Of a stretch of DNA of 64,000 nucleotides, positions 26,640 through 37,805 are shown piece by piece. The number at the start of each line of letters is the position of its first letter. Positions within the stretch are counted from its first letter, which is position 1. This DNA comes from Methylobacterium pseudosasicola (GTDB taxonomy: Bacteria; Pseudomonadota; Alphaproteobacteria; Rhizobiales; Beijerinckiaceae): the NCBI RefSeq assembly GCF_900114535.1, contig NZ_FOTK01000020.1, positions 1 to 64,000 on the forward strand, in the 5' to 3' direction. The notes beneath the pieces are model-generated. The model searched no databases. It had not been told where the DNA came from and worked only from the letters and a program-made list of their open reading frames with translations. The translations under genes and the position numbers were made by a program.

Positions 26640-28331
26640 ATGGAATTGATCTCGAAAATAAACATTCCGACAAAACTTTTTGCAGTCATCGCGTTGATGA
26701 GCGCGTTGTTCTTCGGATGCGCCGTGTACACATCGCAGAACATCGTCGCGATCGATGCGGCCTACACGGTCCTGCTCGACAAGGAATCCAAGGCGCTGGT
26801 GAAGATGGCGCGCCTGAACCGCGTCGTCGCGCAGCTCGGCTACGTCGCCTTCCGCACCGTGGCCGAGGCCGGCACGCCGGACGGAGCCCGCGTCGGCGCC
26901 ACCCTGGACGAACTGCTGCCCGAGGCGACCAAGCTCCTCGACGGCGCGCGCCGGGACGCCCCCACCTTCCGGGACCGTGCCGACCGGATCGCCGTGCAAC
27001 TCGAGACCTATGTCAGGACCGTGCGCGAGATGCGCGACCTGGCCGGCAAGGGCCAGAGCGCCGAGGCGCTGTCGCTGGCACACCAGACGGCGGACGTGAT
27101 CCGGCGGGAGCTGACCGATAACGTCCGCGGACTCGTGGACGACATGGATGTCTCGGTCCAGAAGCGCTCCGACGACCTGACCGCCGAGACCTATGCGACG
27201 CGCACCCTGCTGCTGACCCTGTCGATCCTCGGCATCGTCATGGGCATCGTCGGCGGCGCCCTGGTCGTGGTGGTCGGCGTGACGCGCCCGATCCGCCGGC
27301 TGACGGCGGTTCTGCGGCGCATGGCGGACGGAGAGATCGACGCCGAGATCGCCGAGGCACGGCGCGGCGACGAGATCGGCCTGATCGGCCGGGCCGTGGA
27401 GGGCATCAAGGCCCTGGTCGCCCAGAAGGCCGCCGAGCAGGCCGAGATCCGGCGGGTGGCCGACGAGGCCGCCGCGGAGGCGCGCCGCCAGACCATGCTG
27501 GAACTCGCCGAGGGCTTCCAGGGCACGGTCGGCCGGATCATCGGCCAGGTCTCGTCCTCGGCGACCGAATTGCAGGCCACCGCCCAGAGCATGACCGCCA
27601 CCGCCACGCAGACCGCCAGCCAATCCACCACGGTGGCGGCCGCGGCCGAGGAGGCCGCCTCGAACGTCAACACCGTGGCGAGCGCCGCCGAAGAACTCGG
27701 CTCGTCGGTCCAGGAGATCGGCCGGCAGGTGGACGGCTCGGCCAAGCTCGCCCAGGGCGCCGTGTCCGAGGCGGACCAGACCGCGACCCTGGTGCAGGAG
27801 CTGAGCGCGGCGGCCGCCAAGGTCGGCGACGTGGTGCGGCTGATCACCGATATCGCGGCCCAGACCAATCTGCTGGCCTTGAATGCCACCATCGAGGCGG
27901 CCCGCGCCGGCGAGGCCGGGCGCGGCTTCGCGGTGGTGGCCGCCGAGGTGAAGGAGCTGGCCAACCAGACCGCCCGGGCGACCGAGGAAGTCGCGGGGCA
28001 GATCGGCCAGATCCAGAAATCCACCGGCGCCGCCGTCTCGGTGATCGGCGGGATCACCGCCCGGATCAAGGAGATCGAGTCCGTGGCGACGAGCATCGCG
28101 GCGGCGGTGGAGGAGCAGGGCGCGGCGACCCAAGAAATCGTGCGCAATGTCGGACAGGCGGCGCAGGGCACCAGCGAGGTGACCAGCAACATCGCCGGCG
28201 TGGCCTCGGCCGCGGAGGAGACCGGCAAGGCGGCGGGCCAGGTGCTCGATGCCGCCTCCGAGCTGTCGCGCCAGTCCGAGCATCTCAGCGGCGAGGTCCA
28301 TCGCTTCCTGGCGACCATCCGGGCGGCCTGA
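26640..28331 (+). CDS. Methyl-accepting chemotaxis protein, 4HB-type periplasmic sensor
   Basis: A 563-residue receptor with a first membrane helix at about 8-30 ([20 protein letters not shown]), a helical periplasmic region to about 190, a second membrane segment ([20 protein letters not shown]), HAMP (about 215-270) and a cytoplasmic signalling domain. The hairpin tip is intact ([20 protein letters not shown]). No C-terminal CheR-docking pentapeptide is evident (ends RFLATIRAA). The ATG at 26640 follows an AT-rich 250-bp leader, unlike its GC-rich neighbours. Confidence 0.93.
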   Translation: MELISKINIPTKLFAVIALMSALFFGCAVYTSQNIVAIDAAYTVLLDKESKALVKMARLNRVVAQLGYVAFRTVAEAGTPDGARVGATLDELLPEATKLLDGARRDAPTFRDRADRIAVQLETYVRTVREMRDLAGKGQSAEALSLAHQTADVIRRELTDNVRGLVDDMDVSVQKRSDDLTAETYATRTLLLTLSILGIVMGIVGGALVVVVGVTRPIRRLTAVLRRMADGEIDAEIAEARRGDEIGLIGRAVEGIKALVAQKAAEQAEIRRVADEAAAEARRQTMLELAEGFQGTVGRIIGQVSSSATELQATAQSMTATATQTASQSTTVAAAAEEAASNVNTVASAAEELGSSVQEIGRQVDGSAKLAQGAVSEADQTATLVQELSAAAAKVGDVVRLITDIAAQTNLLALNATIEAARAGEAGRGFAVVAAEVKELANQTARATEEVAGQIGQIQKSTGAAVSVIGGITARIKEIESVATSIAAAVEEQGAATQEIVRNVGQAAQGTSEVTSNIAGVASAAEETGKAAGQVLDAASELSRQSEHLSGEVHRFLATIRAA

Positions 28332-28453
28332 ACCGGGCGCGAGACGCGGCGGTGCAGGATGTCAGCCCTGCACCGCCGACCCTGTCCCGCGCGCGCCTCT
28401 GGGCGTAAAGCCCCGGCTCGGTCCGCCGGTTCGGGTCGATCGGGAGGACTGAC

Positions 28454-29353
28454 GTGGGCCTCGTCTACGCGCTCGCCGCCTATCTCAGCTGGGGCCTGCT
28501 GGTCCCGGTGCATTTCCGCATGCTCGGGGCCTTCAGCCCGAACCACATCCTGGCCGAGCGCATCGTCTGGTCGAGCCTGTTCGCGGGCGGGCTGGCCCTG
28601 GCGCTCGCCGCGCGCAAGCGCCTGAACCTGCCGCTTCCCCTGCGCCGCCGCCACGCCCTGCTGGCGGTCTCGGCTGCGATGATCGGGGTGAACTGGCTGC
28701 TCTACCTCTACGCCATCGACCGCGGGCACCTGCTCGACGCGAGCCTCGGCTACTACATCAACCCGCTGGTCAGCGTGGCGTTCGGGCGCATCGTGCTCGG
28801 CGAGCGGCTGCGGCCGTTGCAGGCCGTGGCGGTGGGGATCGCGGCCTCTGGCGTCGCCGTCGCGGTGCTCTGGGCCGGGGAATTGCCGGCGCTGTCGCTG
28901 TCCCTGGCCGTGAGCTTCGCGCTCTACGGGCTCGTGCGAAAGATCGTCGGGGTCGATGCCCTGGTCGGCTTCCTGGCCGAGACCCTGCTGCTCCTGCCCC
29001 TCGCAATCCTTTGGCTCGTCCTCTCGCCCGAGCCGTTCCTGCCGGCCGAGTCCAAAAGCCTCGCGCTGCTGATGCTGACGGGGGTGACCACCGCGCTGCC
29101 GCTGATCTGGTTCGCCGCCGCGGCGGTTCGCCTCCGGCTGACCACGCTGGGTCTGCTGCAATACGTCGCCCCGACCTGCCTGCTGGGCTTGAGCGTCCTG
29201 GCCTATGGCGAGCACGTGGAGCCGCCCCGGGCGGCGATGTTCGCCCTGATCTGGGTGGCGCTCGCCCTCTACAGCGTCGATGCCCTGCGCGGCCGGCGGC
29301 CCGCGGAACCTGTGGTCGAGGTCCGGTCGGATCCCGACCCGATGCGTGTATAA
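28454..29353 (+). CDS. rarD: EamA-family transporter RarD
   Basis: A 299-residue inner-membrane protein with ten predicted helices in two EamA repeats. RarD-type signatures are AAYLSWGLLVPVHFRMLGAF, HILAERIVWSSLFAG, NWLLYLYAIDRGHLLDASLG and YYINPLVSVAFG. RarD was named for a chloramphenicol-sensitivity phenotype and belongs to the drug/metabolite transporter superfamily; the substrate is unknown. The GTG start at 28454 has AGGA nine bases before it. It lies between a chemoreceptor and a hybrid kinase on the same strand. Confidence 0.9.
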   Translation: MGLVYALAAYLSWGLLVPVHFRMLGAFSPNHILAERIVWSSLFAGGLALALAARKRLNLPLPLRRRHALLAVSAAMIGVNWLLYLYAIDRGHLLDASLGYYINPLVSVAFGRIVLGERLRPLQAVAVGIAASGVAVAVLWAGELPALSLSLAVSFALYGLVRKIVGVDALVGFLAETLLLLPLAILWLVLSPEPFLPAESKSLALLMLTGVTTALPLIWFAAAAVRLRLTTLGLLQYVAPTCLLGLSVLAYGEHVEPPRAAMFALIWVALALYSVDALRGRRPAEPVVEVRSDPDPMRV

Positions 29354-29400
29354 GGAATCCCGGCGCCCCGCGGGGCGGGTGACGGGATACCGGCGGGCCG

Positions 29401-31781
<2,381 letters not shown>

Positions 31782-31785
<4 letters not shown>

Positions 31786-32063
31786 GCGACGACGGGATTG
31801 ATCCGAACAAGGCGGCGGCGATCCGCCTGCGGGCGCGGCTGGCGGTGGTGGAGCGGGCGGCCTGGTTCGGCCTCGTCCACGCGATGAAGACGCGGCCCGC
31901 CGAGACCGAGGCCTACATCGCCTCCGAGCGGGCGCGCTGCGCGGAAGGCTTTGGCGGCACCACCTGGGCCAAGGACCTCACGGATGCCGAGCGCAAGATG
32001 CTCGCCGAGGAGGTCGATGCCGGGCTGGCGCAGCTGATCGAAGATGCCAGGCAGGAAATATAG
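31782..32063 (+). CDS. Small hypothetical protein coupled to the hybrid kinase
   Basis: A soluble, largely helical 93-residue protein with no recognised domain; composition is rich in Ala, Arg and Glu. It begins within the kinase stop codon (ATGA), which strongly suggests co-translation and a functional link, perhaps as an accessory or phospho-relay helper; that is inference. The reading frame matches the local GC-rich coding pattern. Sequence GC drops right after its stop. Confidence 0.65.
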
Positions 32064-32241
32064 GTCGGGCTATCGGAGCACATGAACGCTCACAGATAGA
32101 CGCATCGGCATTCAAGCGAAAATCACAACTCAACGGAACATCTCGTCACAAGAAACGAAATCGGATAGTTCTCTTTCAGCCTGTTTGACTGCCTAATCTC
32201 AGCCGCGTGACGGTTCCGACCAACAAATATCCCAATCGTTC

Positions 32242-32354
32242 CCCTCATCCTGAGGAGCTGCGTAGCAGCCTCGAAGGAGCCCTCCAGGGATCGCGCGGCC
32301 GGCTGGAGGGCTCCTTCGAGGCCTCCGCTTCGCTTCGTCGCCTCAGGATGAGGG
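32242..32354. repeat. Palindromic repeat beginning CCCTCATCCTGAGG
   Basis: Two nested perfect inverted repeats: an outer 14-bp pair CCCTCATCCTGAGG (32242-32255) with 32341-32354, and an inner 19-bp pair CCTCGAAGGAGCCCTCCAG (32269-32287) with 32303-32321. Elements starting CCTCATCCTGAGG are abundant in Hyphomicrobiales genomes. The rest of the 366-bp gap 32064-32429 is lower-GC and shows no gene. Confidence 0.88.
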
Positions 32355-32429
32355 CGGGGGTGGGAAAGACCGGTCCAACGGGCTTTTATGCTTCGTGCGT
32401 TCCTATCCTCTACAGCCTGACGAAAATGT

Positions 32430-32915
32430 CTAGCCGACTGCTCTGGTGTAGATGCTGTAGGGCACGCCATGGATATCGGGTGCGTCGCTGTGCTTGATGA
32501 ACCCCATGCGGAGATACATCGGCAGTGCCACGGCCATGATCGGCGACGTATGAAACGCGATGATCGGCGCCCGATCGCGTGAGGCACGATCGATGCAGGC
32601 CTGGGTCAGTTGCCGACCGAGGCCCCGCCCTCGGGCTTCGGGTGCCACGACGAGCATTCTTATGATCGGCCAAGATGGATCGAAGTACGATGCCTTGGGC
32701 TTGTGGGGCCCAACATAAACGACGCCGCCGACAATTCGTCCTGCGTCCTCCGCAACGATGATTTCACCGTCTTCGGCAAGATCCCCCATACGAGACACAC
32801 CAGCAACCATGGCTGGCCAATCCGTATAATCGGACTTGAATTGCTCAAAGGCCGCGAGAGCGATGCCACCGAGTTGAGTCTTGTCCAGTGAAAGGTAGTT
32901 CCGTAGAGTCATCAT
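32430..32915 (-). CDS. GNAT-family N-acetyltransferase
   Basis: A 161-residue GNAT fold: the acetyl-CoA pyrophosphate-binding loop is in MLVVAPEARGRGLGRQLTQA (Q/RxxGxG/A), preceded by IIVAEDAGRIVGGVVYVGP and followed by a C-terminal strand VALPMYLRMGFIKHSDAP. The acceptor is unknown. I chose the ATG at 32915; an ATG at 33005 would add 30 residues without family support. Base composition is clearly lower in GC than in the flanking genes, suggesting recent acquisition. Confidence 0.82.
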   Translation of the reverse strand: MMTLRNYLSLDKTQLGGIALAAFEQFKSDYTDWPAMVAGVSRMGDLAEDGEIIVAEDAGRIVGGVVYVGPHKPKASYFDPSWPIIRMLVVAPEARGRGLGRQLTQACIDRASRDRAPIIAFHTSPIMAVALPMYLRMGFIKHSDAPDIHGVPYSIYTRAVG

Positions 32916-33150
32916 TGTGTCAGACAAGACATCATGGGGCACAGCACCGAAATTATAGCCGCTGTTCTGGCGTATGCCTACCAAATCAGATATGCACACA
33001 AACATCTCGACAATAATTTGATGGAATTATTCTGGAATTATTACGATTTCAACAAATTATCGTCATGGTGAATATTTACATAATAGAAAATACATAGTTG
33101 TCGTCAATCATGGAATGCTGCTGAACGACAATTCTAAAGGTCAGCGGGCC

Positions 33151-33531
33151 ATGCAAACAGAACCGTATCTCCCGATCAATTTCACGATTTCCTCGGAGGC
33201 GTCGGAGGAAATCGAGCGCATACGGCAGTTCTGGGACAGCAAATTTGACGATAAAGCTGATGTTCTCGTGATCGGCTGGGGAAAGACTATACTGAACGAC
33301 GGCAGATCTTGGAGTCACGTCGTCGTGAGCTTTTATAGAGTTTCAGAACGACACAAAATCAAACACGGTATTCAGATAATTTCTGGGCATGAGGTTGTGT
33401 TTTTTACGACACCGGAATTCTACGATCAATTCGAGGGCAAGGTTATCAGATTCCCGCAGGACAAATGGTTTTTCTGGCGCCGAATTGAAGACACCCGCGA
33501 TCACGTGCTTCATGGCCAGTCCCGAAATCTA
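33151..33531 (+). pseudogene. Truncated low-GC reading frame of unknown family
   Basis: The frame from ATG 33151 encodes a plausible globular segment of about 115 residues (INFTISSEASEEIERIRQFW, VLVIGWGKTILNDGRSWSHV, VVFFTTPEFYDQFEGKVIRF) in low-GC codon usage. At about 33480-33530 composition switches to the host high-GC pattern, and the frame continues without stop to 34065 antisense to the P1-family peptidase, which is not credible coding. I infer a foreign gene that lost its 3' end at this junction. I do not recognise the family. An upstream ATG at 33115 is also possible. Confidence 0.5.
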
Positions 33532-34554
33532 AGACTCCCGGAACACCTCGCACCAAGCCGGCGGCAGGCCCGTGACCGACAGCGGCTCCGCGACAGCGTG
33601 GCCCGGCAGGGTCGTCGCGCAATAGACGCCCCGCGCCACGCTCCGAGCCAGCACCCGCGCGGCGGCGTCGCCCAGGCGGGCGAGGTCGGCCACCGGGTCC
33701 GTGAGCGGTACAGCGCCGGTCGCCACCGCGAAGACGAGGTCGCCGTCGAGTGGCGTATGGGCCGGCACCAGGGCGCGGGCGAGGCCGTCCTGCGCGGCCA
33801 CCGCGAGGCGCCGGCACTGGGCCTTGGTCAGGGCCGCGTCGGTGGCGACCACCGCGAGCGTCGTGGCCGCGCCGGGCAGCGTCCGGGCCGGGAAGGCGAG
33901 GGCGTCCGCCGGCACCCGGGCCGGGGAGCCCAGCTCGCCGAACTCGTCGCCGAGCTCGAACGGCGCGGCCCAGAAATGCGGCCCGTCGCCGATCGTGGCG
34001 CTGCCGAAGGCGTTGACCGCCGCCAGCCCACCGACCGAGAAACCGGTGCCCGGCACGGCGGCTGAGGCCGAGCCGATCCCGCCCTTCAGGCGCCCGGTCC
34101 GCGCCCCCGTGCCGGCCCCCACGGAGCCGAGTGCGAACTCTTCCGACGCGGCAGCGGCCGCCAGGAAACCGAGCTCGCGATAGGGCGGATAGCGGCCCCA
34201 ATCCTTGTCGCCGCCGTTGAGCAGGTCGAACAGGATCGCGCCCGGCACGATCGGCACCCGCATCGGGCCGACCGGAAAGCCGCGCCCGGCCTCGGCGAGC
34301 CAGGCGGTCACCCCCGCGGCGGCATCGAGCCCGAAGACCGAGCCGCCCGAGAGCACCAGGGCGTCGATCCGCTCCACCGTGCGCTCGGGATCGAGCAGGT
34401 CGGTCTCGCGGGTGCCCGGACCGCCGCCGCGCACGTCGACCGAGGCGGTGACAGGCGCGTCGAACAGGATCGCCGTGACCCCGCTGGCGATTCGCAGGTC
34501 GCTGGCGTGGCCGACCCGCAGGCCGGGAATGTCTGCAATGCAATTGCTCGCCAT
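33529..34554 (-). CDS. P1-family (DmpA-like) N-terminal-nucleophile peptidase
   Basis: A 341-residue protein of the DmpA/L-aminopeptidase-esterase family. Features: N-terminus NCIADIPGLRVGHASDLRIA, GGPGTRETDLLDP, LSGGSVFGLDAAAGVTAWLA, and the autocleavage region near residue 235-255 (AATTLAVVATDAALTKAQCR), where a Gly/Ala-Ala-Thr or Ser-Thr generates the catalytic N-terminal residue. The substrate may be N-terminal amino acids, beta-peptides or an ester. The ATG at 34554 is standard. It is divergent from the dehydrogenase gene, 102 bp apart. Its 3' end abuts the foreign patch. Confidence 0.85.
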   Translation of the reverse strand: MASNCIADIPGLRVGHASDLRIASGVTAILFDAPVTASVDVRGGGPGTRETDLLDPERTVERIDALVLSGGSVFGLDAAAGVTAWLAEAGRGFPVGPMRVPIVPGAILFDLLNGGDKDWGRYPPYRELGFLAAAAASEEFALGSVGAGTGARTGRLKGGIGSASAAVPGTGFSVGGLAAVNAFGSATIGDGPHFWAAPFELGDEFGELGSPARVPADALAFPARTLPGAATTLAVVATDAALTKAQCRRLAVAAQDGLARALVPAHTPLDGDLVFAVATGAVPLTDPVADLARLGDAAARVLARSVARGVYCATTLPGHAVAEPLSVTGLPPAWCEVFRES

Positions 34555-34656
34555 CGGTCCAGCTTGCCACGCCCGGCGTTCCGAGCAAATCCCCGCTCGC
34601 GCCGTCGCAGCTCGACTCGGGTCGGCACGGCGGCAGAGCGCGTCGAGGAGCACGGC

Positions 34657-35526
34657 ATGGACGTCGGATTCATCGGATTGGGGCGGATGGGCCGCGGCAT
34701 GGCCGCTAGCCTCGCGCGGGCGGGCCACACGGTCCGGGCCTGGAACCGCTCGCCCGAGGCCACGCGGGGTATCGAGGGCGTGACCCCGGTGGCGAGCGCC
34801 GCGGAAGCCTTCGCCGGGGACGCGGTCATCACCATGCTGGCCGACGACGCGGCACTTGAGGCGGTGATCGTGTCGGGCGGCCTGCTCGACCAGCCGGCGC
34901 GCCCCGGCCTGCATATCGGCATGAGCACGATCTCGGTGGCGCTGGCCAAGCAACTCGCCGCCATCCACGAGCGGGCCGGCGTCCCCTACATCTCCGCCCC
35001 GGTCTTCGGGCGGCCGGATGTGGCCGAAGCCGGCAAGCTCAACATCGTGGCGGCCGGCGCGGCGGCCCAGATCGACCGCGCGGCGCCGCTCCTCGACGCC
35101 ATGGGCGCCAAGACCTGGCGCTTCGGCGAGGAACCGACCCGGGCCAACGCGGTCAAGCTCGCCGGCAACTTCATGCTGATCTCGGCCATTGAGGCCATGG
35201 GCGAGGCCTGCGCGCTGACCGAGGGCCACGGGGTCGCGGGCGCCGACTTCCTCGACCTGATGACCAACACGCTGTTCGCCTCGCCGGTCTACAAGGGCTA
35301 CGGCGCCTCGATCGCCCAGAACCGCTACGAGCCGCCGGGCTTCGGCCTGAAGCTCGGCGCCAAGGACGTGCGGCTCGCCCTTCAGGCGGCCGAAGGTGCG
35401 GGGGTGCCGATGCCGTTCGCCAGCGTCCTGCGCGACGGCCTGATCGAGGCGATCAGCCACGGCGACGGCGAGAAGGACCTCGCCGCCCTGGCCCGGGTCT
35501 CGGCCCGGCGGGCGGGGCGCGGCTGA
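34657..35526 (+). CDS. 3-hydroxyisobutyrate dehydrogenase-family oxidoreductase
   Basis: NAD(P)-dependent beta-hydroxyacid dehydrogenase of 289 residues: MDVGFIGLGRMGRGMAASLA (dinucleotide-binding GxGxxG), the substrate-binding stretch YISAPVFGRPDVAEAGKLNI, and the catalytic-lysine motif ANAVKLAGNFMLIS near residue 168. Family substrates include 3-hydroxyisobutyrate, tartronate semialdehyde and succinic semialdehyde; the sequence alone does not choose between them. The substrate loop has PVFGRP rather than the PVSGG of classical 3-hydroxyisobutyrate dehydrogenases, so a GLYR-type aldehyde reductase is possible. Confidence 0.88.
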   Translation: MDVGFIGLGRMGRGMAASLARAGHTVRAWNRSPEATRGIEGVTPVASAAEAFAGDAVITMLADDAALEAVIVSGGLLDQPARPGLHIGMSTISVALAKQLAAIHERAGVPYISAPVFGRPDVAEAGKLNIVAAGAAAQIDRAAPLLDAMGAKTWRFGEEPTRANAVKLAGNFMLISAIEAMGEACALTEGHGVAGADFLDLMTNTLFASPVYKGYGASIAQNRYEPPGFGLKLGAKDVRLALQAAEGAGVPMPFASVLRDGLIEAISHGDGEKDLAALARVSARRAGRG

Positions 35527-35643
35527 AGCGCTGCGAATGCCGCGACGCGTCTGAAAGACACGTTCGAAAGAACCTGGATTTCGCGCGTCGCCTCGGAAGG
35601 CGATCGCCGACATTCGGAACGCGACGCTCCCGAACCAGAGCCT

Positions 35644-35684
35644 CAGCGCATCGTCCGGGATCCGATGTTCGGGACGATGCGCTG
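35644..35684. repeat. 13-bp inverted repeat
   Basis: Perfect arms CAGCGCATCGTCC (35644-35656) and GGACGATGCGCTG (35672-35684) with a 15-base loop. They lie 118 bases after the dehydrogenase stop and about 140 bases before the chemoreceptor start. No T run follows. Confidence 0.7.
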
Positions 35685-35734
35685 ACGACAGGTCGACCGA
35701 CGATCGCGGCACCGGAGCGTCTATCGAAGAACGT

Positions 35735-35800
35735 CTCACGAAACGCCCTCTCTGCCGCCGAGTCCTGCGAAAGACATCCGGCGGCGGGGCGTTCCGTGAG
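35735..35800. repeat. Nested dyad just upstream of the Cache-type chemoreceptor
   Basis: The outer arms CTCACGAAACGCC (35735-35747) and 35788-35800 pair with one mismatch; the inner arms GCCGCCG (35754-35760) and CGGCGGC (35779-35785) pair perfectly. The structure ends 23 bases before the receptor start codon, so it would fall in its 5' leader or promoter. It could be a repeat element or a cis-regulatory hairpin. Confidence 0.55.
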
Positions 35801-35823
35801 GTGCTCTCGATCGGATCACGCCT

Positions 35824-37542
35824 ATGCTTCACCGTCCTCTGTCGCTGCGTGCGATGACGCTGTCCACGAAGGTGACTCTGCTCGCGATGCTCGCGGTCGC
35901 GCTGACCGTGGCCGCGCTCTGGATCACCGTCTCCCGCCAGACCTGGTCGCAGATGCAGCAGCAGCAGCGCACCAACGGCGAGCACAACCTGCGCACGCTG
36001 GCGCTCCTGATGGCCGGGCGCGTGCCCGGCGCGAAGGTCGATCTGGCCGGCTCGCGGGTCGCCAGGATGGTGACGCCGAGCCTTTCGGACTTCGCGGACG
36101 CCAGCATCCCGGACGACGCGGTGGCCTATTCCGGCGGCTTCGCCACGGTCTTCAGCTACGAGCCCGCCTCCAACAGCTTCGTGCGGCGCCAGACCACCGT
36201 GCGCCGGGAAGACGGCACCCGCGCCGTCGGCACCACCCTCGCGGCGGATCACCCGGCCCAGGCCGCGATGCAGGCCGGCCAGACCTATGAGGGCCCGGCG
36301 ACGCTGTTCGGGCGCCGCTTCTACACGGTGTATCAGCCGACCGTGAACGCGGCCGGGACGGTCAACGGCATCCTGTTCATCGGCCTGCCGATCGAGATGT
36401 ATTTCGACGCCTATACGCAGACGATGACCACCGTCAGCATCGCCGCCCTGGTCATCGCGGTCCTCGCCTGCGCACTGATCGCGCTGATCGCGCCGCGCCT
36501 GTTCCGGCCCTTCACCGCGATCGCCGCCCGGATCGAGGCGCTGGCGACGGGCGATCTGGAGACTGCGATCCCACATGCCCAGCGCGGCGACGAGATCGGC
36601 ACCGTGGCCCGGTCGCTCGAAGTGCTGCGCAGTGCCGGCCTGCGGACCCGGGAACTCGAGCAGTTGCAGAGGGCGAGGGCGGCGGACGAGGCCCGGCGCC
36701 GGGCGGATCTCGATCGCGCCATCGAGGCGTTCCGGGGACAGGTCGTCGTGCTCAAGGACGCGCTCACCACGAGCACCGGCGAGATGCACGCGCGGGCCGA
36801 CGAGATGGCGGCCAGCTCCGCCGAGGCCGAGACGGCCGTGGCGACGACCGCGCGGAGTTCGCACGAGACCTCGGCGCGGATCCAGACGGTGGCGAGCGCG
36901 GCCGAGGAATTGTCCGCCTCGATCGGCGAGATCGGCACCCAGCTCGACAAGGCCGAGTCGCTCGTGGCGAACGCGTCAGCGGAAGCGGAGGCGATGAACA
37001 CGAAGATCGGCGCCCTGTCCGTCGCCGTGAGCCGCATCGGCGACGTCGTCGGGCTGATCCGCCAGATCGCCGGGCAGACCAACCTGCTGGCGCTGAACGC
37101 CACGATCGAAGCCTCCCGGGCCGGCGCGGCCGGAAAAGGCTTCGCGGTGGTGGCGGCCGAAGTGAAGGCGCTGGCGGACCAGACCGCGCGGGCCACGGAG
37201 GAGATCGGCGGCCAGATCGCGGAGGTGGAAGCCTCGACGGCGGCGACCGTGGCGGCGATCGGCCAGATGGGCGCGCGCATGCGGGCGGTCAGCGAGACCA
37301 CGGGCGGGATCGCCACTTCGGTCGCGGCCCAGAGCGCGGCGACGGCGGAGATCTCGCGCAACGTCGCCGATACGGCCGGCGCCACCGGGGTGATCGCCGC
37401 CGGGCTGAGCACCGTGGCCGATGCCGCGCAGCGCTCCGCCCGGATGGCGGCCACGGTGACCGTGGCGGCCCGAAGCGTCGACACGGTCGCGGCCGACCTC
37501 GAAGGGGAGATCGAACGGTTTCTCGCGCAGGTGGCCGCGTAG
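35824..37542 (+). CDS. Methyl-accepting chemotaxis protein with Cache-like periplasmic sensor
   Basis: A 572-residue receptor with a first membrane helix at about 18-38 ([20 protein letters not shown]). The periplasmic alpha/beta sensor (about 45-195) ends [20 protein letters not shown] and [20 protein letters not shown], a single-Cache arrangement. A second membrane segment at about 203-225 ([20 protein letters not shown]), HAMP, and the signalling domain with intact tip ([20 protein letters not shown]) follow. Cache sensors bind small organic ligands directly. It converges on the FIST-domain receptor gene across 263 bp without other features. Confidence 0.93.
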   Translation: MLHRPLSLRAMTLSTKVTLLAMLAVALTVAALWITVSRQTWSQMQQQQRTNGEHNLRTLALLMAGRVPGAKVDLAGSRVARMVTPSLSDFADASIPDDAVAYSGGFATVFSYEPASNSFVRRQTTVRREDGTRAVGTTLAADHPAQAAMQAGQTYEGPATLFGRRFYTVYQPTVNAAGTVNGILFIGLPIEMYFDAYTQTMTTVSIAALVIAVLACALIALIAPRLFRPFTAIAARIEALATGDLETAIPHAQRGDEIGTVARSLEVLRSAGLRTRELEQLQRARAADEARRRADLDRAIEAFRGQVVVLKDALTTSTGEMHARADEMAASSAEAETAVATTARSSHETSARIQTVASAAEELSASIGEIGTQLDKAESLVANASAEAEAMNTKIGALSVAVSRIGDVVGLIRQIAGQTNLLALNATIEASRAGAAGKGFAVVAAEVKALADQTARATEEIGGQIAEVEASTAATVAAIGQMGARMRAVSETTGGIATSVAAQSAATAEISRNVADTAGATGVIAAGLSTVADAAQRSARMAATVTVAARSVDTVAADLEGEIERFLAQVAA

Positions 37543-37805
37543 CGCGCGGAATGAACCGGTTACCCATCGTCGTGCCTGTCCGGGCAGCAGGCGGATGAAG
37601 GCGATTCCCTGCATGGCTGCGAGAGCGCTCGCCGCCGACACGGAGACCGGTTCGGCGTCAGCGCGCGCGGACTTGCCGATACGGCCTCCGCTTCGATCGA
37701 GCGGCGGCCGTCTCATTCCGGACCGATCCCCCCTCACGTCGCCCCGCCTTCGGGATCGCGGTGAACGCTCCGGACGCGACGCAGGGCGCGGCAAGATCGA
37801 GGATC

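Noticed and set aside
26461-26673. A 70-codon minus-strand frame before the 4HB receptor
   Set aside because: It overlaps the receptor start on the opposite strand and has no coding character; the zone is better read as the receptor leader.
33531-34065. Continuation of the low-GC frame into the peptidase region
   Set aside because: It has no low-GC coding character, is antisense to a well-supported gene, and has the composition of shadow frames.
33529-36864. A 1111-codon open frame on the minus strand
   Set aside because: Only its C-terminal 341 codons (the P1-family peptidase) are supported. The rest runs antisense to the dehydrogenase and chemoreceptor genes and has the composition expected of a GC-rich shadow frame.
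37543-37805. Possible small gene between the convergent receptors
   Set aside because: Frames in this 263-bp gap are short, lack ribosome-binding sites and are low-complexity.
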